This document shows positions 24,247 to 35,404 of a stretch of 64,000 nt of DNA, piece by piece. The first letter of the stretch is position 1. Each line of letters starts with the position of its first letter. The notes below the pieces were generated by a model. The model did no database searches, was not told where the DNA came from, and saw only the letters and a list, made by a program, of their open reading frames with translations. The position numbers and the translations under genes are program-made. The stretch comes from Adineta steineri (Eukaryota; Rotifera; Eurotatoria; Adinetida; Adinetidae): assembly GCA_905250115.1 (NCBI GenBank), contig CAJNOI010000046.1:173587-237586 (forward strand), given 5' to 3'.

Positions 24247-27200
24247 TTCATATCTCTCTATACGTTACTCACACGTTACATTTCTTGTCATTCCTAACAA
24301 TATTTTAAATACTTAAAAAATATATATCTTTTCTCGACTTGCCCCATACATTGAAGTTAATCATAGTAGATTTTCAGTTGTTAGATAAGTGTACGATATT
24401 AATCGATCTATTGTCAAAGAGAAGACAAATAATGACGCTTTATCATCTTTAAGATGTTATTCCGGAGTACACACTTCTCTATCAATCTTATATTATGATG
24501 TGTTGCTTTTTCACATACCTCAAGGCTTGTCGAACGAAGAAAAAAAAGATAGAACGAAAGAGGGAGAGAGAAAAAAAAGGAAAAAAAAAGTAGCAGATGC
24601 ATACTAGTTAGAGAATACTATTTGTCAATCAATACTACTTCTGATTTACATTTTTGTCTAGATATATATCTGGTGCAATAGTGATGACATGACATACTGC
24701 CTATGTACGTGTATATATATAAAAGAAAAAGAAAAAGAAAAAGAAGAGTAACTAAACAGGAGAGAAAAAAGATTATATTTCAATATTGGATATCAATGTG
24801 ATACTGAATATGAAAAAGAATATGTAAAGAAAGAAACTCTGTTTTTAGATACCAGCATGTGTCATATCTAATAAATAATCTTATCTATGAAATATTTATA
24901 GGTAATATCCGTATGATGGAATAATTACAAAAGAAACATTTTTTGTATACAATTAAATATTAAAAATAAAATATAAGGTGCGATATTATGTTTAGAGTTG
25001 GTAATATCGATCAAAATGACGTTTTCTATGCTTCTTATATATGTAAGCATATTCTTTTGCTACTTCTCCCTTGATTATTCTCTCTCTCCCACTCAGTTAA
25101 TCAATACATTCTTTATTCCTACCTCTCATTTCTATTAAGTGGTAATTAACCTATTCTTTATCGCTCACCTTATGACGCATACCAATGCGTGCATAAAGAG
25201 CTCACTAGGAGATGAGTTAAAATATAGAAGTGTGAAGAAGAAGAAAAAAAAACACATAACCGTATCAAAATCTACTATATATACGTCGAAGTGAATATGA
25301 AAGAAGTAAGAGAAACAAAATAATAGATTCATGTTATAATTATCCTTTCACGAATGATATCAATCGAAGATAATTGCAATGAACCTAAGCTTCAATTATT
25401 TGATCTTTTATGTTGCTTTGTAATTATATGGATGGATAAAAAAACAAGATTTCTTTTATTCTACGAGTGATGATCCTTCATCTTATAGAGTCGATCATCA
25501 CTTCAACAATTTCGATTAGTCATAGAACATATAAGATTAATGAGCATGAGACGTGTCAAGAAAACAGATAAAAAAAGAAAGAAGAAGCAGAAGAACAAGA
25601 AAAAAATACTTTTGTTCTTTGTAATATCCAGAATCACCTATCTATCTTTGTCTCCAGTCTTGATAAAAGCAATGAACGGCTTCTGTTTCTTCAATTTCTA
25701 CTTGCCTAAAGCATCATTATGTAATAGTGCTAGCTCATAGTCAACGTTACAATTATAATGTTGATAGCATAGTTAACGTAATTCTTGTTGTGTGCGTGTG
25801 AATGTAATCGTTGTTATAAACTAATCGTTTTTACCAAGTTGTCTACACACGCATATGTATCTAATATTGATGTGCATGCACACACACATTACCTTTACAT
25901 TAATGTATTAACATAAAGTATAGAAGAAAAAAAATGAAAGAAGAAGAAGAAGAACAAGAAGTGGATGTACAAATGCAGTAAGAAGAGAACAATCGAGCTT
26001 GTATGCATATCAGTAAACGAAGAAAAAAAAGTGTCAAGTAGATCAAACAAGGACAAATGTTCATTTATTTTATTTGCATGAATTTTACTTGTCCATAATA
26101 TACAATTATGTATATATATTACATCACAAAAAAACGTTGACACTTATATATGGTCTTATAATTATATCAACCATCGTATGAGATATCATTTAGTACTATC
26201 GATAAGTGCATTTTCAATACTAAAACCTTCTTATATATCACTCGATTTGTTTTTATTATATATAAATTTAAGAACATGCAAGGTTTTGTCGTTCATAAAA
26301 AAAAGACGAAGAAGAAGAAGAAGAAATGAAATGAAACCTTTTCTTGACACATGCCAACTTTTATGATTGTATAAAAAGTATCTTATGACTGATGTAATGT
26401 TTTATATATAACTCTATGGGTAGTAACCATTTAAACACAGTTGCTTGACAGACTGAGTGATCAACAATATGTCAGTATATAAACAAACAAAACATATGCT
26501 GTGCACAATTAATAATTAGTGACCATTAAAATAATTTAGATAATGACATTTAATGTATTGTATCAGACCGAAAACGAAGACATTTAAGAAAATACTATAA
26601 GATAAAAATAACAACAACAATTCAAGATAAAATATAATATTCAATTAATCATTTCAAATAGATCACTTAAATATTTTTTTTATGTAATATAAAGGAAACA
26701 TCAATTCTATAGATATTATTACTATTTAAATAGTTGTAATGCTAAGTGATTTTTTTACTAATTACAGATATTTCTCTGACATGAAAGATAATTATTATCC
26801 ATTAGTATGTTGCTCTAAATATAACGTACTATAATTCAATGTTTTTATCTATTTACTTTCGCATCTTTTTTTTCTAATACTTTCATATATGTATATATTG
26901 CTATAAATATACATCAATTCGCACGTCATCAATGTCCTTCATGAAAGAATATCGATCAATGAGAAACAGATCAAGGCGACGACCATGATAAAAGCAGTGG
27001 TTAAAGTGACAGCTGTTGATATCTCTTAGCTAGACGACGACGACGACATTCCCAAACATACCAAATTGATAAATAATCATTTTGACAACGAACGAACATT
27101 TATCTTAACAAGTCTAACAGTCATCAACTTGTAAGACTAGAAAATAAAGTCTATCAATTATATTTAGATAAGAATTAAGAGAAATTCAATTTCTTAAATA

Positions 27201-28290
27201 AAAACAATATTCATTAATCTTAATTCTAATCGGATAAAGATTAATATTAATGAAAAAAACTAGTGAATAATCAACTAATCTTTTCTATTTCTTCAAAAAG
27301 AACTATAATTATCAATAGTTTTGATTTTAATATGATAAACTTTACTTTGAAATAGACTACTTGAGTAATCACTGAATTCATTCATATTTTTTTACTTTCA
27401 AGTATTATTTAGCTTTCAAACATTATAATCAAGAAGATGATTATATAATACATCTATCATCGTTATTATCCAATTACCTCATGACATTCAGAGTATATTC
27501 GAAAGTATCATTCTATCTTACTAATGAAAAAAAGAATCAAAACAATCGTTATAGTTTCGTGATATGACAGTCGTATAGTATTGTAATAACAGAGAATATA
27601 ATCGAAGTACATAAATGAGATTTATGTCAAATTTAAATGAGAATAATGAATAATCGATTAAAAAATTTTTTACCAATTAAAATTGTCATGAGTAATAGGA
27701 TTAAACATCATTTCTATGATAGATCGATCTAAACATAATCATAAGCACGCAACAAAGATATGTTTAATACAAAGAATAAGTTCAAAAAGGTTTTAGGTTT
27801 CATCATTTAATTTATATTCATCGATTATATAATTTATAGAATTGATAAGTCTTAATATTATTCAATACTGAAAGAAAACTTCTTATATTTTAGTGCAAAA
27901 AAACAATCGAGTAATTGTAATCACTGTCAATATTATTAATTAAAATTAAACAATAATATACAACATTCCTCTAAATGTAATCAAAACAAAAAATATATTT
28001 AATTATCGTCTTAATATGTCATATGTTCTCTTATGAAATTGTTCAGTATAAATAATAAATGACAAGGCTAAACAATTGTTCTATACTATTCTATGCATTA
28101 ACTTAATTATCAAAATTACATTATGGTACATTTGTTATCTTATGGTTCATTTGGTACAATTCTTACAGTGATGGAACAATTTCAAAGTCGATTGTACGAA
28201 ATAGAAATATAACACAAAGGGCATAGTTTTAGAGTAAATCTTTATTTTTATTTAAAATACTAACTATAATCACTGTATATACAAAAAAAA
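23745..28290. other. Long gene-poor, low-complexity region
   Basis: About 4.5 kb without a recognisable gene. It holds a CT/GA dinucleotide run (about 24218-24247), A/G-rich tracts (24540-24590, 24720-24750, 25925-25960, 26298-26325) and many short chance frames of Lys/Glu/Arg or Phe/Leu. No tRNA or other structured RNA was seen by eye. Confidence 0.4.
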
Positions 28291-28313
28291 TTTAATTGTA
28301 CAAAGATAAAAAA

Positions 28314-28720
28314 TCATTTCTTGTCGCAATTACCACATTTATTTTCACCTGGTTTATGTTCGCCTTGACCAGAGCTACATTTATTATTTTCATTTTCAGC
28401 ATATTTATGAGATTCTGGTGCTGTTTCGGGATTGTCTATAACATTTTTGAATGTACCACCTTTAGTTTCTTGATTGGCTGTAAGAAAAAAATTTTAATTG
28501 TATAAAAATAAAAAAATCATTTCTTTTCGTAATTACCACATTTGCTTTCACATGATTTATGATCCCCTTCACCAGGAGTACATTTATGGTGGGTATGTTC
28601 TTTGTGTGGATGCGATTCATTTTCAGCATAGGTATGAGATTTTGGTGCTGTTTCTGGATTGTCTACAACATTTTTAAATGAACCACCTTCAGTTTCTTGG
28701 TTGGCAGTAGCACTAGACAT
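28314..28720 (-). CDS. Small Cys/His-rich hydrophilic protein, two duplicated exons
   Basis: Exon 28537-28720 and exon 28314-28477 are tandem duplicates joined by a 59-nt intron, giving 115 aa; reading through the intron gives a 67-aa single-repeat form. Each repeat holds ANQETxGGxFKNVxDNPETAP, SHxYAENE, then KCxxGxGxHKxxExKCGN. The four Cys and several His suggest metal binding like a small metallothionein, and the overall charge and lack of hydrophobics resemble stress hydrophilins; neither is proven. TATAAATA on the minus strand (28796-28803) lies 75 bp before the ATG. The first exon's donor is the coding GGTAAT (Gly-Asn) that is still coding in the second repeat. Confidence 0.65.
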
Positions 28721-28795
28721 TGTTTCTTTTGTGCGTTTGTAAGAAGTTTAAGAGAAAAAGTTTGAAATAAATGAGTATTGGCAAAACGCATTACT

Positions 28796-28803
28796 TATTT
28801 ATA
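28796..28803 (-). promoter_or_regulatory. TATA box of the Cys-rich gene
   Basis: TATAAATA on the minus strand, 75 bp upstream of the start codon at 28720. A TTCTAGAA dyad (about 28930), a two-unit heat-shock-element-like site, lies some 130 bp further upstream, weak support for stress control. Confidence 0.5.
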
Positions 28804-29965
28804 GTTTCGAGTGAAAAGAAACAACGTAAAAAAAGGGGTGCCGATAAGATTGGGGGTGTGTTTACGCGTGATTGTAGTGAAGAGAAGTCATTCAGTATTA
28901 TTACACAGTGATGCTTTTTTTTTATTCTTTCTAGAATTATTTTACATTGTAGTTACGTTTATTTTAAGAACAAAAAAATGCACCTGAATACTTCTATAGT
29001 TGTATGAAGAAGTATAAAAAAACGTGAAGGACGAAATAAAGACGAGAGAAATTACAATAGAGAAACTAACTATTGAAAATGATGTATAAATTTAATATTA
29101 AATAAATTAGTTATTGTTTAATAGTAATTTTGCCATTCATTCCCACACACCCTCAAATTACTATTAATTTTTTTACGTTGAATATATATACATATATAAG
29201 CATTATATCTTCAACATTTTATAATCTTAGAAGTGTTATTATATATTTAATTCTATGAACTTCATTATTGAGACGATTTACACAATTACGCAATGATAAA
29301 AAACGAAAGAATGCAACTCAAACATTTATTCTTGATTGAAGTAAAGCAGCATGTATTACTTTTGTTATTAAAGAATATTATAAGAGACCATATAATGATA
29401 ACCAATCTCTATACGATATTAAAAGTATTGAGTGCACTTTACTCATGGTTACTTGACGAATATAAGATGAAATAACTCTTGATGATAAATCATAATCGTA
29501 TTAGACATAAAAACGTCAATATACTTTTTCATTATATTTTATTAAACTGTTTACATGCTACAAATACAGGATGGTATAAAATTCACTTTATCAAGGATAA
29601 AGACATGTTCATACTTCAAATAAATACGGACGAGATTAGTAAGAACTTATATTAAGTAGATTGTGTTTCTTTTCTTATCTATGAATTAGTAATAATTAAT
29701 GAAGGTTCTCACCTACGTTGTCTATATAGATTTGCAATGTAAACATGTCTCTGTCCTTGATTAGAAAAAAAATGAATCCGTTTGGTCGAGCCATAATGAA
29801 GATATTCAATTTCTTTTTTTGGTAAAAGGACTTATAGACCACCCTGTACTTCAAAGAAAAAAAAACACTGCAGAATGAAGAACATATCTTCTAATACACA
29901 CAATAAAATCCGACATATGTACTAATAAAGCAAAAATTTCGTTAATATATGATTCTTCTAATTAA
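28804..29965. other. Intergenic; contains a TGTGGG-like tract
   Basis: No gene called. CCCACACACCCTCAA at about 29141-29155 belongs to the same G-rich family as 9849, 38228 and 60230. The plus-strand frame at 29293-29475 has no recognisable features. Confidence 0.4.
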
Positions 29966-32900
29966 TTAGAGAATAATACAATTAGGTCGTGCATTGAGTC
30001 GACGTGTACCATCTACTTCAACACCTGTTTTTTTATCTACGCACCAACAAAATCGTTCACTTTGATCGCATTGTACAGATGAATATAAACCATTAATATC
30101 ACATTCCTATATTATTTTATAAAAATAAACAAATTAATTTGATATTTTAACTTACAGGAATAAGAATATGATCATCAGTAATATTTGCATTACGAACTTG
30201 TTCAAGATGTTTTAAACATAATGATGAAGAAATTCCATATGGTAATCGCGAATGATCTGTTTCTATAATACTTGATCGATGTGATATAAATCGTTCTATT
30301 TAATAAAAGACAAAAAGTAAATTAATTATAAATATTTTTCTAAAATACCTGGATGAAGTTGTTGATAAACACCAACACATCGAAGTTGATCACGATTTTG
30401 AATTGATACACTTGGTCCTATTGCTTTACCATTTTCATCAACACATGAACAATAACGACCATCGCATTGAATAGGAGCATAATTTCCATTTAATAAACAT
30501 AATAAATGATGACCAATCATACGAAGACTTGAGACTTGATATAATTCAACTGCACAAGCTATAATAATATAGACAAACTACATATAATTTTTGTTTTACT
30601 AAATAAATAAATGTTTACCGCAATTAACATTCTCGTCTGGTCCTGATTCAAATCCAGTAATGTGAAGACCAGTTGGTGTAACACACCAACATTTCGATTG
30701 TGTTTTATCACATTGACGTGCATAAAATGATCCATCTAATGAACATGATGGTCCAGTTATATTATGAAAATTTGCTTGATTCGATAATTCCCAACATGCT
30801 TGTCTATTAAATAAAACAAATATGTATATATTATTTAAAATTTTGTCATTAAATGTACCGTGAAGCATTTTTCGGATCCGGTAAACATGAACATGTTTCA
30901 CATCCGTCAGAATTTAAATAAGATCCATAATCACAATAACATTGAGATGAAATTGATGCACATGGAACATTACCACGTAATTTACATTGACATGTTTGAC
31001 ATCCATCAGCATCTTTTACATAACCTAATATATATATAAAAGTAGATAAATATATTTTTTTTATTGAATATAAATCTTTATCTATTTACCAAGATGACAT
31101 GAAGGACATGCAATAGATGTTGAACAATTAACTTCAGTTGTATTATTTGTTGGTAATAAACAATCACATGTTGGACAATCATCTTCATCTTTAATTGAAC
31201 CATATTTACATGGTCCAAATGTACAATCAAGTACTGGACATTCTTGATTATTTGGTCGAATACATACACATGTATCACAATTATATTCATCTTTAACTGT
31301 ACCAAAATAACATGGTTCACAACTTAATGATGGACAACGTTCACCTAATAATGGATATGGACGACTTTGACATTGACAAACAGAACACTGAAATAATTAG
31401 GAAAACAAACATATATATATATAGAGAGAGAGAGAAATTATATGTATATACTCCATTAGGATCTGTATGATGCCCATATAGACATGCTTGACAAGCTAAT
31501 GTTGGACAGGTTATATTTGATTTATTTGATTGAACGCAATTGCATGTTGGACATCCACGATTATCAAATTTGCGAGCAAATGCACAATAATCAAATTGAC
31601 AATCTTTTAAAATTGGACAATCAGCAGGTATAGCAGGTGTTGATGTTGTTGCTTCGGTAGTTGTCATTAATTCAGTTGTAATTTCCATCATAGGAGTAGT
31701 ATGTACTTCAGATTTTGTATTCATTAATATAGTTGAATTTTCCACGAGAGAAGTTTTAGTTGTTTCATTTAAAAATTCTTTTTCCGTATGTAAAGTAGGT
31801 ATTGTTGTGGTTACAGAATGAATTGATGTAGTCAGATTAAGATTAAATTCAGTCGAATTATGGATTTCTAATGATTTAGTCGGAATATTTTCTGTCGTTT
31901 CCAGATTTTCTAATAAAATTTCTTTTACAGCTTCATCTATTACTGTTTGATTTAATATAACTAAAGGATATTTTTCATCAATCGTTTCATTTCCAACAGA
32001 TTCTAAAATGATATTTTATTTCTTGAATTACTTATAAAAACAACAGTTCTTATTTTACTTACCAATCGGTTCAATAATGGTTATATTTGTTCGATTTAAT
32101 TCATCAATAACTGATGCATTTGCTGATAATACAAAAATTTCTTTGATATTTGTAACTGTCGTTTCTTCAACATGTTCTTCATCAGTAGAATTTCCAGTTG
32201 TCTTATTGTAATATTCTTCAAGAATTTCCAATCGATTCGTTCGATTTGTACGTGTAGTAAATTCAGACTCAGGCATTGGTGTTACAGTTACATTTTCTTG
32301 TTCACCAATTATTATATAAGCTATAAATGAGAATCTATAGAAAACAAAAAAATCAAATCTGTTGCTTTTACTTGTTTGAAAAATTGTTATATTGTCATTT
32401 TTCAGTGGTTCTATTGTATTAACTTCAATAACTTCTGGTTGAGAAACAACTGGTACACATTTTTCTATAAAAATAATAATGTATAAAAACAAATTAGAAA
32501 AAAAATAATAGTCTTTTCTATGTACTTGGGTTATCAGTGACAATGAAGTCATCTGGATTAAGAGAAGAACAATGAGATTTTAACCATACTATTGAATCAT
32601 TTTGATATTCTTCGGTTTTTTGTATAACAAATTGTTCACTTTGATTATGAGCACAAATATCAGTTGTATTCGACTCAACTGAATAACATAGCATTAAATG
32701 AATTAAATTTTCATCACTATAGACCATTTCCACAAAACCTATTTATAGAGTTAAATTTGAAAATAATAACAAAAATTTATATATGAATTACCTTGTTTAT
32801 CTGACCAATGAATAGATACTCGATTTGATTTTGTATCTGAAACAATTTCACCTTTTTCTGAATTAATACAAGTACCATTACTAATAAGAAGAAGAAAAAA

Positions 32901-33289
32901 ACATTTTAAGGAATAAAAAAATGAACATCAGCTACCTATTTTCTCCTATAAAATCTAAATAAACTGTATCATTAGATGTTTTTGTTGTTTGCATAAGAAC
33001 ATTGTTCCATGTTCGTTCGCCATAGGCAAATTTACTTCGAGCTAAGATAAACCAGAATTGAGTTGTATTTAAAAGCTAAACTTGGAAAAAATCAAACAAT
33101 ATTGGATATAATTTCAATAATTACCTCATATAAACTATCATTGCTGGTCGATGGAGTATTTCGATCACATACAAGACGAAATTGAGAGTCAGTATTATTA
33201 ACATCAGTTACATTATTATTCAGAACTGGAATACCATTCGATTTAATAATGATTGCTGATATAAGAACAATTGGAAATAATGAAAACAT
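29966..33289 (-). CDS. Secreted mosaic protein: lipocalin-like, antistasin and thyroglobulin type-1 repeats
   Basis: Extracellular protein, likely protease-inhibiting, of more than ten exons. It starts at 33289 with a signal peptide (MFSLFPIVLISAIIIKSNG). The first four or five exons read like a lipocalin: a Trp-containing FWFILA, WSDKQGFVEMVYSDENLIHLMLCYS and a last Cys at the KKCVPV junction. Then follows a long Ser/Thr/Asn-rich linker with many N-glycosylation sites. Next come about five antistasin-type Cys modules (CPILKDCQFDYC, CPTCNCV, CPTLACQACLYG, DDCPTCDC, DGCQTCQC, DGCETCSC), then at least three thyroglobulin type-1 repeats with SKCWCVTPTG, RYCSCVDENGK and RFCWCVDKKTG. The stop TAA is at 29966-29968. 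Antistasin and thyroglobulin-1 modules inhibit serine and cysteine proteases. The lipocalin call is the weakest part. Confidence 0.8.
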
Positions 33290-34202
33290 TGTTTTTTTTT
33301 TGTTTCAATTTTGTTGCATTAGAAATAATATAGCATTCTAAATAATAAAGTTCAACAAGTAATGGAATAGTGATGCACACATATAGATAGGCAAAGGCAA
33401 AAAAAAAAGAAAAAGGTCAGTCTATTCAGCAGATGGCTATAGTAATGAATATGATAGAGAAATACTCATGCTTGAGGAAATATCCTCATGATTGATCATT
33501 GACCCAGACAGCTCACTTTCTAGATAGAAGAAGAATATTTCCTCTTTATTCATCATCATCATCATCAGAAGATAAGTGTGTTGCACATTCGAGAAGACAT
33601 GACTTTTCAACGGTTGATTACTGGAAAAAGAAAAAGAAAAAGAAGAGCATTGTATATTTTATCCATTGGTCATATAATCATTCGAAGAAACTGGAATAAA
33701 TATATCTCTATCTATTGCTTTTCTACTTATAACATTATTATTTATTTCTTATAATATCATTGAAATTTTCAAAAGCAAAAAAAAATTAATTAAAATTTTT
33801 ATAAAATTTTGAACTATATTGTTATATGTTAACATTTACCTTGACCATTGAAAATTATATACCATTTTGAGGTTAAATAAGTAACATTTAAATGCAAGGT
33901 TAAGCCTTGGCATATTTCTCAAATTGACGACAACGATAATTCCTTTTTTTGTTCTATTGTAATATGCTCACGTACACTTGTATTTATACATCAAAATGTA
34001 TTACACAATTTCATTCTTTTGTTTGTACACTTACATATATATATAAGATAAGAATTAAATCATTGTTGTTAGTCAAAGCAATCATTACTCAAAAGTTAAC
34101 TAACTGGAGTTTTTAGTTATGTTGATTTTTATTAGTCACAACTTTTCTATAGTTTTAAGAAAGTATTAATTGTTCTTCATATTTTAATTAATGTTTATTT
34201 AG
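33290..34202. other. Divergent intergenic region
   Basis: Lies between a minus-strand and a plus-strand secreted-protein gene, so it should hold both promoters. No clear TATA box. It ends in TGTTTATTTAG directly before the next ATG, a splice acceptor consistent with spliced-leader trans-splicing or a 5' intron. Confidence 0.5.
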
Positions 34203-34934
34203 ATGTTTTCTTCGATTTTTATTATTATCGTTAGTGTCACCTTAATTCAATGTGAATGGAATGAAACTATCGTTCGTCAATATCGTCCACTTCCATCATA
34301 TTTCTTCGATGAAATTGTTATTGATGGAGCTTTTGATATATATTTGAGTCAATCAAATGGAGTATCTCTTCCTACAGTTGAATTAGAAACAACAGTTACT
34401 GCTCAAAGACATATTCTTATTGAAATTCTTGATAATCATATTTTATCAATTCATTTTAAACGTCCATTTGTTGTTCATAAAAATATTAATGCTTATATTC
34501 AATTTCATTCGCCATTACGACGTTATACAATCAAAGGTACGGGTAATACAATAACAGATGATCATGGAATATCAAATACAGGCAATGACAAATTTATATT
34601 AGAAAATCGTGGTACAGCTAATGTTGCTATGCATTTAAATGTTTATGAATTAGAAGTATATTTATCTGGTACGGGTAATAGTCGATTTTGGGGTCAAGTA
34701 CGGGAACAAGCATTATTCGACACAAAAGGAGTTGGTGATGTTAATGCTATGAATTTATTAGCTAAACAAGTTAAAGTTCATTCATCAGGAGTAAGCACAG
34801 TAAGAGTAGCAGCTACAGATGATGCTCAAATTGAAGTTACGGGTGTATCAACTGTTTATTATCGATTACTTAGTGGTAAAAAACCAAGTAAAGAAATATC
34901 AACTGGACTTGGACAAATTATTTCTATATCTTAA
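34203..34934 (+). CDS. Secreted GIN-domain (DUF2807) protein
   Basis: A 243-aa intronless frame. Residues 1-17 are a signal peptide (MFSSIFIIIVSVTLIQC). From about residue 30 the protein shows the beta-helix-forming pattern of the DUF2807/GIN 'head domain' known mainly from Bacteroidetes: FDEIVIDGAFDIYLSQ near the start, then KGTGNT, LSGTGNSRF, TKGVGDVNAMNL, SSGVSTVRV and TGVSTVYY in regular turns. In bacteria such domains are cell-surface or adhesin-like; the role here is unknown. No introns and bacterial family distribution make horizontal origin plausible. AG abuts the ATG, and AATAAA occurs about 40 bp after the stop. Confidence 0.8.
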   Translation: MFSSIFIIIVSVTLIQCEWNETIVRQYRPLPSYFFDEIVIDGAFDIYLSQSNGVSLPTVELETTVTAQRHILIEILDNHILSIHFKRPFVVHKNINAYIQFHSPLRRYTIKGTGNTITDDHGISNTGNDKFILENRGTANVAMHLNVYELEVYLSGTGNSRFWGQVREQALFDTKGVGDVNAMNLLAKQVKVHSSGVSTVRVAATDDAQIEVTGVSTVYYRLLSGKKPSKEISTGLGQIISIS

Positions 34935-35342
34935 AAACTATGTAAAATATTTTTGTAAAAATTATTTATTGATAAATAAATTTACTTGAGAATATTTATT
35001 ATAGAAATATGTAAAGCAAAAAGAAAAACAACTTTGTTCTATTTTTAGAATCTAGGCATGACAAGATATTTACTTAAATCATTCTCTTACTCTCCAATCT
35101 TATTGGGTAAAAACTGGATATGTAGCATACACACCCAGTTTTATATCACTAATAACTTCTAGAAAAGAACAAATTTGAATCATACAAATCTTGAAATTAT
35201 TTCATTCACTAACAGCAAGAATTTACTGAAATATACATTCATATACATATAAGGAATTAGTTTTTTTTCCTTTTATTATTAACGTAGAGAATGACTCATC
35301 AAGTTATAATTTCACCATACCTTGACAATCCTATGACAGGAG

Positions 35343-35350
35343 TATAAAAA
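35343..35350 (+). promoter_or_regulatory. TATA box of the DUF4139-ubiquitin gene
   Basis: TATAAAAA located 62 bp before the ATG at 35405, implying a 5' leader of about 30 nt. Confidence 0.55.
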
Positions 35351-35404
35351 CAGACGAAGAAAAAATATGCTTTACTCTAAATATTTTTTTCTTCACGGTA
35401 AATA

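Noticed and set aside
24218-24260. CT dinucleotide run as a regulatory element
   Set aside because: Simple sequence in a gene-poor region with no nearby start; nothing distinguishes it from a microsatellite.
28296-28505. Plus-strand 69-codon hydrophobic frame
   Set aside because: It is the antisense shadow of the second Cys-rich exon.
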